Source of the DNA: Deltaproteobacteria bacterium
GTDB taxonomy: Bacteria; Desulfobacterota; Desulfuromonadia; Desulfuromonadales; BM103
Direction of reading: 5' to 3'
NCBI GenBank assembly: GCA_019313185.1
Contig: JAFDBS010000105.1
Location: forward strand, 1-46,159
DNA length: 46,159 bases
Position numbers and translations under genes: made by a program. The notes below the pieces were generated by a model. The model was given only the letters and a program-made list of their open reading frames with translations. It made no database searches and had not been told where the DNA came from. The number at the start of each line of letters is the position of its first letter. Position 1 is the stretch's first letter. Positions 8,095 to 17,235 of this stretch are shown here, in pieces.

Positions 8095-9018
8095 ATGAAT
8101 CAAGAGTTTCGACTTCTGTCCATGCCAAACGTTCCCATCGGGCAGGCAGACCTAATTGTTTTGCCCATTCCTCTCGAGCGTACGGTGTCTTTCAAACCAG
8201 GGACTGCCTCTGCTCCTCATGCCATTCTGGAAACAACCGACCAATTGGAATTTTACGATGAAGATGCGAACTGGTCGCCTTTTAACCACATCAAACTTTG
8301 TGTCCTACCTCCCTTTGATGACAACCCTTCCCTCTCTGATGACGATTGGCACCAGAGCCTACGTCAGCATGTCGCCAACCTCCCATCGAATAACATGTTG
8401 ATCAGTCTTGGCGGCGAGCATTCGATTACACCCTCTTTGGTTGATGCCCGGATGAAAGCACCTGGAACGGTACTCTTTTTCGATGCGCATGCCGATATGC
8501 GAAGAACCTATCAAGGGAGTAAATATAGTCATGCTTGTCCAGTCTTCAGACTCATTGAACAAGGTCATAGGATCATCACGGCTGGTATTCGTTCGATATG
8601 CGAGAGTGAGGCCGCTCTTGTCCACCATGAGCCCCAAATTACTCAATTTAAAGACCGGGAGTTACAAGACCAACAAACCTGGACCAGCTTTTTGCAAATT
8701 GTTCACGAATTGAAAGGCCCTGTCTATCTGAGTATTGACATGGACGTTTTCAACCCTGCAGAAGTCCCGGGTGTCGGTACGCCACAGCCTGGTGGACTGT
8801 CTTGGAGACAAATGATCGAAATCCTCGAAACCTTATTCTCCAATCCAGAACTTATGTTGCGTGGTGCCGATATTGTGGAACTGGTGCCAGAACCGAGCCG
8901 GGTTTCCGAGATGGTCGCAGCCAAGCTTTTGCATCGGATCGTATCCTTATGGGGCAAAAACCAAGGTTACGACTCAAGGCCTCTAGTTGGAAGTCAGACG
9001 CAGGTCGATTGTGAATGA
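8095..9018 (+). CDS. speB: Agmatinase-family ureohydrolase
   Basis: The protein has 307 residues and belongs to the arginase/agmatinase/formiminoglutamase family. The binuclear manganese ligands are all visible: H in GGEHS, the D-x-H-x-D set in FDAHADMR, and the D-x-D pair in SIDMDVFNP. The family hydrolyses a guanidino group with release of urea; agmatinase gives putrescine and leads to polyamines. Length and overall motif set favour agmatinase over arginase, but the substrate is not proven by sequence. ATG 8095 is preceded by GGGGG. No arginine decarboxylase gene is in the window. Confidence 0.85.
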   Translation: MNQEFRLLSMPNVPIGQADLIVLPIPLERTVSFKPGTASAPHAILETTDQLEFYDEDANWSPFNHIKLCVLPPFDDNPSLSDDDWHQSLRQHVANLPSNNMLISLGGEHSITPSLVDARMKAPGTVLFFDAHADMRRTYQGSKYSHACPVFRLIEQGHRIITAGIRSICESEAALVHHEPQITQFKDRELQDQQTWTSFLQIVHELKGPVYLSIDMDVFNPAEVPGVGTPQPGGLSWRQMIEILETLFSNPELMLRGADIVELVPEPSRVSEMVAAKLLHRIVSLWGKNQGYDSRPLVGSQTQVDCE

Positions 9019-9094
9019 TTTTGGGCGTCTTTGCATGGGGGCAGACTGAACATTTTCAACAAAGGCTGGCTGGAAGACTCAACTTGTGGAGCGA

Positions 9095-10537
9095 TTATCT
9101 GCGCAAGAGATGCAATCTGAAATGCGCACTCAAGAACTCCTGGAATTCATCAACTTCTTCAAAAGCCAATTTCAATCGCCCTTTTTCCATATGGTTAAGC
9201 TTGGCGAGCGTAATATAGTTGGTCGGGTGCTGATTAGCCCGAATTGCTTCAACCTGGCAACGAAGACGTAAAAAGACCAGAAAATTGTAACTTGCCTCAA
9301 GATCGTCAGCGAAACTTTGCTTAAACATACCTGCTTTGACCAAGGCATGCAGCCGTTCACGGGTTCCCCCATTTGTAATCCCTGCTTCCAAAGCCAGCGC
9401 TTTGATCCCTTCGGTAATCGCAAATATCCCAGCCTTTTTGACATCCAACTGTCCGCGATGTTCTCCATCCCGTTCGGTCTTGATGCGACCGAAAAAACCA
9501 ACGGGCGTTTTAAAGCGAACGGCATTGGCGGCGGAATGAACCAAAAATGCTTTCTCTTTTTGAAAATAATCGGACAACCATGCCTTCAAGTTATGCTCCA
9601 GCTTTGGGTCACCGTAAATTGTGCGAAGGTCAAAAAACATGCTGCCCTTGAGAATGTTTTCTGGAGTTGGAGTGGCCAACCATTTTTTGAGGGCCTCATT
9701 CCATTCTCCGTAACTCCGACGCCATGTATCGTTTTTGGCCATAATCCCGCCTGGACATGGCGGCACTCCAATTTCAATCAAAGAATCAATCAGTGCTTGC
9801 GAAAACGAAACAATCCTATTGATTTCTGCATCAGTTAAATCGTCGTCATATATAATGGCATTGTCTTGGTCCGTCGTCAGGGTCTGCTCGCGGCGGCCCT
9901 CACTCCCCAGAACAATAAAAGCAAAACGATCCGTTAAGTCTGAAAACTGTTGTGCCCTGAGTAATGTAATTAGGCGCAGCAAAAGTTGATCGTTGAGATG
10001 GGCGATCATGGTTACCAGATCACGGGTCGGCACACCCGTTCCGACCAGATGCAAAACGAGGCCCTGAATCTGTTTGTGACGTTCTTTCAGTTCATTGATT
10101 GTTGCCGCTTCTTCAATGTCCCGCACGAGTTTTTGCGGCGAATGTGTCTGCAGGCGAAGGATGTCCGAATCCGTGATAATTCCGGTAAGACGATTATCTT
10201 TGTCGACAACACAAACCCGATGGATGTTGTTACGCGAAATCAGGTAGAGCGCCTCAAAAATAAAATCATCTTCATCAACCGTAATCAGTGGTGCATTCAT
10301 GATGTCTGCCGCAGTAATGATCGCAGGGTCAACCCCTTGGGCAACCACCTTGTTGCGCAAATCACGGTCAGTGAGAATCCCAACCGGTTGGCTGTCTTCA
10401 CAAACGACCATACTCGATATGCCGCGCTGGCGCATGGCTATGGCAACATTTTGAACGGTATCATTCAGTGAGCAAGTTGCCACCGTGTGAGAACAATAAT
10501 TTTTAATCGGTTGGAAAAGAAGATTGCCTTCAGCCAT
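9095..10537 (-). CDS. CBS-pair and DUF294 nucleotidyltransferase-like protein
   Basis: The protein has 480 residues from ATG 10537, which follows AAGGA at eight bases; an upstream TTG (10573) lacks a site. Two CBS domains occupy about residues 20-145 and probably bind an adenine nucleotide. The DUF294 nucleotidyltransferase-like domain follows, with GSEGRREQTLTTDQDNAI carrying the GSxGR and DxD signature. A C-terminal helical DUF294_C domain completes it. Many relatives have an extra N-terminal cyclic-nucleotide-binding domain, absent here. By analogy with GlnD it could modify a protein or sense energy state. It lies downstream of acnB on the same strand, separated by a hairpin. Confidence 0.85.
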   Translation of the reverse strand: MAEGNLLFQPIKNYCSHTVATCSLNDTVQNVAIAMRQRGISSMVVCEDSQPVGILTDRDLRNKVVAQGVDPAIITAADIMNAPLITVDEDDFIFEALYLISRNNIHRVCVVDKDNRLTGIITDSDILRLQTHSPQKLVRDIEEAATINELKERHKQIQGLVLHLVGTGVPTRDLVTMIAHLNDQLLLRLITLLRAQQFSDLTDRFAFIVLGSEGRREQTLTTDQDNAIIYDDDLTDAEINRIVSFSQALIDSLIEIGVPPCPGGIMAKNDTWRRSYGEWNEALKKWLATPTPENILKGSMFFDLRTIYGDPKLEHNLKAWLSDYFQKEKAFLVHSAANAVRFKTPVGFFGRIKTERDGEHRGQLDVKKAGIFAITEGIKALALEAGITNGGTRERLHALVKAGMFKQSFADDLEASYNFLVFLRLRCQVEAIRANQHPTNYITLAKLNHMEKGRLKLAFEEVDEFQEFLSAHFRLHLLRR

Positions 10538-10667
10538 CTCATCATCCTTGTCAGGACGTTTATGAAATATCAAACGCTAACGGCGGGCAGAAGTTCACCT
10601 CTATAAATTTAACTGGCTCCCTTAAGGTGCGCAAGAAGAAATAATCCTCGCACTTATGAGTACCATG

Positions 10668-10708
10668 TGAACAAGGCCGGCCCATTTATTATGAGCCGGC
10701 CTTGTTCA
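10668..10708 (-). terminator. Strong hairpin downstream of acnB
   Basis: A perfect 14-bp stem (TGAACAAGGCCGGC and its complement) with a 13-base loop lies 25 bases after the acnB stop. On the minus strand the T-run precedes the hairpin instead of following it, so it is not a textbook intrinsic terminator. It may stabilise the acnB 3' end or end transcription with a factor. Confidence 0.55.
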
Positions 10709-10732
10709 GCAAAAAACTTCGTCAGCTTTACG

Positions 10733-13273
10733 TCATGCTGATTGCTGGTAACCTACCATTTCATCAAACTGCAAATATTGGTACACCTGGCTTTTCTTCG
10801 GGGCAACTTTTTCTTTATAAACACTCAAGTACTCCTCTGGTGTCGGTAATTTGCCAAGGTTGGCGGTCACTGCGCCAAGTTCTGCCGATCCGAGATAGAC
10901 TTGCGCACCATCGCCAATACGATCATCGAAATTTCGCGTCGATGTTGAAAACATATTGACCCGATCAGGCACACGGGCTTGATTGCCCATACAAAGCGAA
11001 CAACCGGCAATCTCAAGCCGCGCTCCAACCGCACTGAAAACAGAGAAATAGGCCTCTTCTTTTAACTTGTCCTGGTCCATGCGCGTTGGCGGACAAATCC
11101 AGGTACGGACGTTGGGGTTGAATTTCTGACCTCTCCATATTTCCGCCGCCGCCCGGAAGTGACCGATATTGGTCATGCAGGACCCAATAAAAACATCTTG
11201 GATTGAAGTCCCTGCCACCTCACTTAAAAGCTTGACGTCGTCAGGATCATTTGGACACGCCAGAATTGGCTCGGTGATCTCAGACAGATCAATTTCAATG
11301 ACGGCCGCATATTCTGCATTTTGATCAGCTTTGAGCAAATTCGGACTTTTCAACCAGTCTTTGACCGCCGAGATCCTTTTGCGCAAGGTGTCCGGGTGTT
11401 GATAGCCCTCATCAATCATTTTTTCCATCAAAGCCACATTGGAGCGAAGGTAAGTCGACACTGACTCTTCAGACAGCTGAATACAGCCGGCTGCTGCAGA
11501 CCGTTCAGCGGCTGCATCTGTCAATTCAAAAGCCTGCTCAACGGTTAACTCAGGCAACCCTTCCATCTCCAAAATGCGCCCATTGAAGATGTTGATTTTA
11601 TTTTTCTTGGGGACCGTCAACAGCCCTTGTTTGATCGCAAAATAAGGGATCGCGTTGACAGCATCTCGCAAGGTGATGCCGTCATTGAAACTGCCTTTGA
11701 AACGGACCAAAACCGACTCGGGCATATCCAGGGGCATGAAACCCATGGCTCCGGCAAACGCAACCAGGCCGGAACCTGCAGGAAAACTGATGCCGATTGG
11801 AAAACGCGTATGGGAATCACCGCCTGTTCCGACCGTATCAGGCACCAGAAGACGATTCAGCCAGCTGTGAATCACGCCGTCGCCAGGGCGGAGAGCGACC
11901 CCTTCACGTTCGGCAATAAACGCCGGTAATGTTTGGTGCATCTTAATGTCTGCCGGTTTGGGATAGGCAGCCGTGTGGCAGAATGATTGCATAAACATGG
12001 GTGCCTGGAATTTCAGGCAAGCCAATTCTTTAATCTCATCGGCAGTCATGGGGCCGGTTGTATCCTGGGAGCCAACGGTGGTCATTTTTGGTTCACATGC
12101 GGTTCCCGGCAAGACGCCTTCAATACCACAGGCTCGGCCGACCATTTTCTGGGCTAAACTATAGCCTTGTCCAGCCTTGGGTGAAGGATTTTCGGGCCTT
12201 GCAAACAGATCAGTTTCATCCAAGCTCAGAGCATCGCGCGCTTGGACCGTCACTGAACGACCGATAATTAAGGGAATTCGTCCACCCGCACGGAACTCGT
12301 CAGGAACGGTGTTTGGCTTGATTTCAAAAGTTGACACCACCTGGCCATCTTGATTAGTGACTTCACCTGAAGCGGTATTGATGGTGACAATGTCGCCCAT
12401 GTTCAGGTTGGTCACATCCATTTTCAAAGGCAAGGCCCCAGAATCCTGGGCTGTATTAAAGAAAATTGGTGCGATTACGTTACCAATAATCACCCCACCA
12501 CGGCGCTTGTTCGGAACGAACGGAATATCGCTACCAATGTGCCATAGAACGCTATTGCATGCTGATTTCCGCGAAGAACCCGTTCCGACAACGTCGCCGA
12601 CAAAAGCAACCTGATGTCCCTCTTGGCGCCATTTGGCAATTTCGTCAATCCCTCCGGGAAAGCGGGTTTTACCCATGGCCAGAGCATGTAACGGAATATC
12701 GGGACGACTCCAAGCATCTCCAGCCGGTGAGAAATCGTCGGTATTGATCTCACCCTCTACCTTGAAAACCTTCACAGTGATGGTCTGAGGAATTTCTGGT
12801 TTGTTGGTGAACCATTCAGCATTGGCCCAACTTTCAACCACTTTTTGAGCGAACTTATTGTTTTGGGACAACTTGATCACTTGCTGGGCAGCATCATAGA
12901 CATACGTCAGACCGGACAGGGCACATGCAGCATCGTCGGCCAGTTTCGGGTCATTCAAAGAATCGATCAGCGGCTGAACGTTATAACCACCTATCATTGT
13001 GCCTAAAATCTGCACGGCTTTTTGCGCATCGATAAGAGGCGAAGAGTTCGAACCGTTAAGAATACCGGCCAAAAAGTCAGCTTTAACTTCTGCTGCTGGA
13101 TCAACTCCTGGGGAGATACGCTCGGCAAAAAGCTTCATTAAAAACTCTTCTTTGCCTTCGGGTGGTTTTTGCAGAAGAAGACATAGTTCTTTGGTCTGCT
13201 CAGGGTTTAATGGTAAAGCAGGGATTCCCTGTGCGTTTCTCTCCTGTTCATGGCGTAAATACGCATCAATCAT
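10733..13273 (-). CDS. acnB: Aconitate hydratase B
   Basis: The protein has 846 residues. AcnB interconverts citrate and isocitrate through cis-aconitate with a [4Fe-4S] cluster. The AcnB order is seen: an N-terminal HEAT-like domain, a swivel domain (about 165-380) and the catalytic part. Cluster cysteines appear in GSCMTNIGHF and AGCSLCMGNQAR. The start at 13273 (M-I-D-A-Y-L, typical of AcnB) is chosen because AGGAGG lies just upstream; a longer frame from 13324 lacks this. It provides the TCA step before Icd at 23442. The promoter region carries the 11-bp sequence also found at icd. Confidence 0.95.
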   Translation of the reverse strand: MIDAYLRHEQERNAQGIPALPLNPEQTKELCLLLQKPPEGKEEFLMKLFAERISPGVDPAAEVKADFLAGILNGSNSSPLIDAQKAVQILGTMIGGYNVQPLIDSLNDPKLADDAACALSGLTYVYDAAQQVIKLSQNNKFAQKVVESWANAEWFTNKPEIPQTITVKVFKVEGEINTDDFSPAGDAWSRPDIPLHALAMGKTRFPGGIDEIAKWRQEGHQVAFVGDVVGTGSSRKSACNSVLWHIGSDIPFVPNKRRGGVIIGNVIAPIFFNTAQDSGALPLKMDVTNLNMGDIVTINTASGEVTNQDGQVVSTFEIKPNTVPDEFRAGGRIPLIIGRSVTVQARDALSLDETDLFARPENPSPKAGQGYSLAQKMVGRACGIEGVLPGTACEPKMTTVGSQDTTGPMTADEIKELACLKFQAPMFMQSFCHTAAYPKPADIKMHQTLPAFIAEREGVALRPGDGVIHSWLNRLLVPDTVGTGGDSHTRFPIGISFPAGSGLVAFAGAMGFMPLDMPESVLVRFKGSFNDGITLRDAVNAIPYFAIKQGLLTVPKKNKINIFNGRILEMEGLPELTVEQAFELTDAAAERSAAAGCIQLSEESVSTYLRSNVALMEKMIDEGYQHPDTLRKRISAVKDWLKSPNLLKADQNAEYAAVIEIDLSEITEPILACPNDPDDVKLLSEVAGTSIQDVFIGSCMTNIGHFRAAAEIWRGQKFNPNVRTWICPPTRMDQDKLKEEAYFSVFSAVGARLEIAGCSLCMGNQARVPDRVNMFSTSTRNFDDRIGDGAQVYLGSAELGAVTANLGKLPTPEEYLSVYKEKVAPKKSQVYQYLQFDEMVGYQQSA

Positions 13274-13678
13274 GTGATCCTCCTGATGATTTTTGGTGGC
13301 CATCTGCACATGCAGTCTTGCCAACGATTAGCTAAAAAATAGATGCGGTTCAGCGCAATGCCCCGAGTCCGCAGCTGCATACTGTATACGATTTTAAAAT
13401 GCTCGTCAACGCACAAACTCTCTAATTTCAAGGCTCTTTTTTCTACAGCTTAAACCCAGCGAATGGATCAGGAAATTTCATCTATCGTACAGCAGAGTAA
13501 TGCCCCGTTCTCACTAAATATTCCATCCTTAATCCCTGTGTTCAGGCTGAGAACTGTCGAACTGGCCTTCTATTTTTCAATCAAGCCACCCACCGCATCC
13601 TGTGCCGCAAACTGAATGTCATATTTTGTCGCAACCCTGCCTTCATATAGATTGAAACTTCAACTTAAGGAGAACAAC
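13274..13678. other. Intergenic region upstream of acnB
   Basis: This gap of 405 bases separates divergent acnB and a small plus-strand frame. Apart from the acnB promoter/motif at 13379-13409 and the ribosome site at 13667-13672, no RNA gene or further coding sequence can be supported. Confidence 0.5.
13379..13409 (-). promoter_or_regulatory. Predicted acnB promoter overlapping ATACTGTATAC motif
   Basis: On the minus strand, TTGACG (13409-13404), a 17-base spacer and TACAGT (13386-13381) form a sigma-70-type promoter about 110 bases before acnB. The -10 lies inside the plus-strand sequence TGCATACTGTATAC (13376-13389), two 7-base units of TGYATAC. The core ATACTGTATAC (13379-13389) also occurs at the icd promoter. 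A regulator bound here would compete with RNA polymerase. Confidence 0.5.
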
Positions 13679-13933
13679 ATGTTTGAACTGATGATGCTTG
13701 CATGTTTTTTGGGATGTTCATTGGTCGGGTTATTGCCTCCTCACAAATCCCCCAGGGCTCAACAGCTCGATATTCGGACGGTTGCCAAGCAGTCAGCGAA
13801 TGTCCGCCCACGTTCTGCCCTATCAACTCGGCCGCGTGGATCGCAGACAAAACGCTGCGGCGCTCACAAGGCTTACAAAGTGGAGATCTGCGCACCGGGA
13901 GGTCCAACCAGAAACGGTCTAAGCTGCCCTTAA
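13679..13933 (+). CDS. Small hypothetical protein with hydrophobic N-terminus
   Basis: The frame encodes 84 residues from ATG 13679, which has a very good Shine-Dalgarno (AAGGAG, six-base spacing). The first 20 residues are hydrophobic and Met/Leu/Cys-rich, followed by PPHKSP and a basic, Arg/Lys-rich, Cys-containing tail with three Cys. It could be a small membrane-anchored or secreted basic protein, but no family is recognised. It is alone on its strand between acnB and the M48 gene. The tail has low-complexity composition, so it could also be a non-coding frame that happens to have a ribosome site. Confidence 0.4.
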   Translation: MFELMMLACFLGCSLVGLLPPHKSPRAQQLDIRTVAKQSANVRPRSALSTRPRGSQTKRCGAHKAYKVEICAPGGPTRNGLSCP

Positions 13934-14032
13934 ATTAGCATGCCCTTCACTTTGCGATTGGACCTCGTCCTTCAGCTCTGTCATCGCCAGGGGAACAAGA
14001 TCGTTGAATAAGACCGTGAACACTCTGCATAA

Positions 14033-15493
14033 TCATTTGAGAAGCTTGATTTTCTGGCCGGGGGCAAGCATGTCTTTCAGTTGCATGGCATTCAGCCAGG
14101 CAATCCTGTCCCAATCTTGTGCATTGACACCGAAGGCCTGTAATGCGTTCTGTAACGTCATGGACTGACTCACGGCTTGAACATGGATTCGCTGCCGGCG
14201 GGGGTTGAGCTTCTGAGGATCCTTGATCAGACTAAAACTGGCCGCAGGCAGCGACAATTCCGTCCTGATTGCCGCAAACTCTTTCTCCGCACAAAGAGCG
14301 TGGAACATAAACACTTGATTGTTTTTGAGAAAATACCTCGACAGAAGTAAAAGACGCTTTCCCCCATCAATCATCAAAACCAACAGTTCTTTTGACGGCA
14401 TACCGTCAACAGTGCTGTCTTGGGAATCGAGAACCTTCCCTTGCAAAGACGAGACAAATCGACTCGAAATTTGCTCTATGTTGCCACCGCGCTCAACCCC
14501 GATCATCACAAGCCCGCGTTTGTCTGGATGAAGAATTTGAATCTGGGTCCCTTCACGCTCAAACAGCCAGCTTTGAGGGAGGAGGAACTGAACGCCTAGT
14601 TCGGGCCAATAGTAGTGATTGTCCTCACGAAAGCCTTTGCGCGGGTCATCTCCATAAACGAGTCCATCAATTCGTTCAAGATATTGGTCTTGGTTGACTC
14701 GGAAGGCTTGGTTTGACAGGCGTTTTTGCCATTCAGTGGCCATGCTACGTACGGTTTTTTGACGGTTGACGGGATTCGGATGAGTCGAAAAAAACTCCGG
14801 GAGTTGACTGGCACTCCCTGTCTGACCAAGGGTTTTCATTTGTTGCAATGAATCGAAAAAATCTGCCAGCCGGGCTGCATCATACCCTGCGCGGCTGGCA
14901 TATTCAACGCCTAGCGAATCGGCCTCCCGTTCATTGTCGCGACTGAATTTCAGAAACAACAAGCCGGTGCCGGCATCCATAAGGGGTCCCAAAGCAGCAC
15001 CGTAATTGCCAAGCAATGTTTTGCCAACGCCGAGGCCAACATTGGCAAGCATCATATTGCTGTACTGTGAAGCGGAGTGGCGAGCCGTTACATGCCCGAT
15101 CTCATGGCCTAGAATTCCGGCTAGTTCTGCTTCGTTATTGACAGACGCCAGCAGGCCACGGGTGACATAGATATAGCCCCCTGGAGCAGCAAAGGCATTG
15201 ACCACTGGCGAATCCATCACTTTGAATTTCCATGCCAGGTCAGGCCGGTGCGAGATACGCGCAATTGGCATGCCTACAGAGGGAAGGTATGATTGCAAAC
15301 CACCATCTGCATAAAGTCCGTATTGCTGAACGATCGATTGATCTGTTTGAGCGCCGAGATCAACTTCACCCTGTTCAGTTAATAACATTAACTGATGTTT
15401 ACCAGTTACCGGATTGACCGCACATGCAACAAGACCCCAAAGCAAGGCGGCGAATGAGACCATGTAAATACTCTTTCGGTAAATCCGTGTCAA
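14033..15493 (-). CDS. M48 family metalloprotease lipoprotein (BepA/YfgC-like)
   Basis: From TTG 15493 the protein has 486 residues. It starts with a basic signal peptide ending in the lipobox LVAC, giving a lipoprotein. The zincin motif is HEIGHVTARH, with the third ligand expected in the helix DNEREADSLGVEYA. A variable domain follows, and the C-terminal 55 residues (about QRIHVQAVSQSM to PGQKIKLL) resemble the LysM-like tail of this protease family. Relatives act in outer-membrane protein quality control. TTG 15493 lies eight bases after AAGGAGG; TTG 15496 is possible, and ATG 15463 would lose the positive residues of the signal peptide. It is a single-gene unit, divergent from the next gene. 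Confidence 0.85.
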   Translation of the reverse strand: MTRIYRKSIYMVSFAALLWGLVACAVNPVTGKHQLMLLTEQGEVDLGAQTDQSIVQQYGLYADGGLQSYLPSVGMPIARISHRPDLAWKFKVMDSPVVNAFAAPGGYIYVTRGLLASVNNEAELAGILGHEIGHVTARHSASQYSNMMLANVGLGVGKTLLGNYGAALGPLMDAGTGLLFLKFSRDNEREADSLGVEYASRAGYDAARLADFFDSLQQMKTLGQTGSASQLPEFFSTHPNPVNRQKTVRSMATEWQKRLSNQAFRVNQDQYLERIDGLVYGDDPRKGFREDNHYYWPELGVQFLLPQSWLFEREGTQIQILHPDKRGLVMIGVERGGNIEQISSRFVSSLQGKVLDSQDSTVDGMPSKELLVLMIDGGKRLLLLSRYFLKNNQVFMFHALCAEKEFAAIRTELSLPAASFSLIKDPQKLNPRRQRIHVQAVSQSMTLQNALQAFGVNAQDWDRIAWLNAMQLKDMLAPGQKIKLLK

Positions 15494-15739
15494 CAAAAGA
15501 GCCTCCTTAAAGAGTTGTGATGCTAAAATGTTATAAATTCTAACGATATAATATAAGCCGGCAACGTTGAACAGCACTCTAAATTCAGCAGATGAATTTA
15601 ACTTTAAGCTACGATAGGGCCCTGTCAAATGGCTCACAGGCATTAAAAATCTTCTCGACAAGCCTTTTCGGAAACTTTGTGCCTATGCTAATGTTGTTAT
15701 GGTCAATCATACTTTTGCCAATACGGGGAGATCGTCATC

Positions 15740-16900
15740 TTGATTCATTTTAAAATTGTTAGACCGTTGCATGTCTTTCTTTTGGCGTTGGTTTTTTCAT
15801 TGGCCTCGGCACACTTGGCCCTTGCAAACGAAAAACTGACCCAGCGCGACTGGATGGTCACCCTTGTTGACACTCTCGGGCTCTCTTTTGGACTTCCCGA
15901 TGAGCCACAAGATCCAGATTATATCAACCTCCTCTTCGGGACACGCAGCTTTCGCTTTGAAGCGGAAACAGTTTATAGCCCAGAGGAAGATGAAGTCTCA
16001 ACAATGACCTTTAATAACTTTGGCGCCTTCAGCGGGGAGGGGTGGTTACAGGGATTGAATGTGCCAAGCGACGTCCATTTGCGTTTTGTGCTCCCCCTGG
16101 CTGGGACATACCAGTTGTATGCTGCTGTCCGCAATGGGGAGCATGACTTCAACATTGAGCAAGAGCAATGGCATGTGAAAAGCGAAGAACGATTTACGCG
16201 AGTCAATATTGGCGAAGTCACCTTGAGTGCCGGCCCTCAGGAAGTGTTGGTCACTTTAGCCCCCGGGGGTGCTATTGACTATATCGAGCTATTAGCCCCG
16301 GCCTTAAAACCAATCATGCCAAGAGCAGGCTGGGATCCTGACGAAATTCTTCAGTGGGAAGATATTGAAACAACATTGCTGCAGGTTTTCGATTTAGCAG
16401 GAATGTTACCTTTTCAACAGGCACCTGAAGTTTTCGAAGTAGAATCTGGGTTTTCCCAGGAAGAGTCCAATGCCTCAGTGGTGGACATCGCCCATTTTGG
16501 TAGCCCCAGTGGCGGCAAATGGGTCAGGGCCAGCTCCGAAAAAACTGAGTTGACCATTCCCATCGATCTGCGCCAAAACGGCTTCTACTTGGTTACCCTC
16601 AGAATCATGGGTCAACCAATCCGTGTTTCGCTTAACAACCACTCAACCACTTTTATTCAGGCAGAACAGTATCTAGAGGATTATCCGCTGGGAGTTTTGT
16701 ATTTCTATTCAGGAATAAATAACCTTCAGTTGTCTTTACCCATCGGCGGCGGCATTGACCAGATCACTCTCATGCCGATAGAGCATTCCGAAGAAACTGT
16801 GGCCACATTGTTAGGCTTTACAGCGGGTGAGAGAAACATGACTGAACAGCTGTTTAACCATCTCACAAATTTGCTGGCTGCCTTTGGTGATTCCCGTTGA
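15740..16900 (+). CDS. Exported protein with two related CBM6/35-like halves
   Basis: The protein has 386 residues, from TTG 15740 behind GGGGAG, with a signal peptide cleaved near ALA-NEK. Two halves (about residues 52-195 and 230-350) follow the same order: F-x-x-E-(A/S), F-G-x-x-S-G-x-x-W, a strand with G-x-Y/F-x-L/V, and a closing G-G-(A/G)-I-D-x-I-x-L. This pattern resembles carbohydrate-binding modules of the CBM6/CBM35 kind. No catalytic domain is visible. It may bind a polysaccharide or peptidoglycan at the cell surface, but this is inference. A short helical tail ends the protein. It is divergent from the M48 lipoprotein. Confidence 0.7.
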   Translation: MIHFKIVRPLHVFLLALVFSLASAHLALANEKLTQRDWMVTLVDTLGLSFGLPDEPQDPDYINLLFGTRSFRFEAETVYSPEEDEVSTMTFNNFGAFSGEGWLQGLNVPSDVHLRFVLPLAGTYQLYAAVRNGEHDFNIEQEQWHVKSEERFTRVNIGEVTLSAGPQEVLVTLAPGGAIDYIELLAPALKPIMPRAGWDPDEILQWEDIETTLLQVFDLAGMLPFQQAPEVFEVESGFSQEESNASVVDIAHFGSPSGGKWVRASSEKTELTIPIDLRQNGFYLVTLRIMGQPIRVSLNNHSTTFIQAEQYLEDYPLGVLYFYSGINNLQLSLPIGGGIDQITLMPIEHSEETVATLLGFTAGERNMTEQLFNHLTNLLAAFGDSR

Positions 16901-17235
16901 TGCACACTGAAAATCCTGGAGCGATCAACGGGCAAAGTTGATACATGCAGTCAACCATGCCATGTCAAATTGTTTCGCTTGACCATCTTATCATTCTCTA
17001 TTCACATCACAATTTGACCGTTTCGCCAAATTCTCCGCAGTGGTTATGCGCAAGGCCAATGATCCTGACAATCGAGGGCGCGTGCTTGATGCACTTCAGT
17101 TCAAAGAAAACACAGATTGAATTGGCAATGGAATTGAGACTGTGTTGCCGTTCAAACCGGAGGGTGGTTGTCGGCTTTAGACATTGACAGAACCTAGAGA
17201 TTCTGTTAGGTTAGGGTACTTTTTAGGGGTGTCCA
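16901..17235. other. Intergenic region before the REC-GGDEF gene
   Basis: No convincing gene is present in these 335 bases. A weak promoter candidate, TTGACA (17184-17189) with a 17-base spacer and TAGGTT (17207-17212), lies 24 bases before the next start. Confidence 0.35.

Noticed and set aside
16945-17187. 80-codon frame between the exported CBM-like gene and the REC-GGDEF gene
   Set aside because: No ribosome site and no protein-like pattern; covers the likely promoter region.
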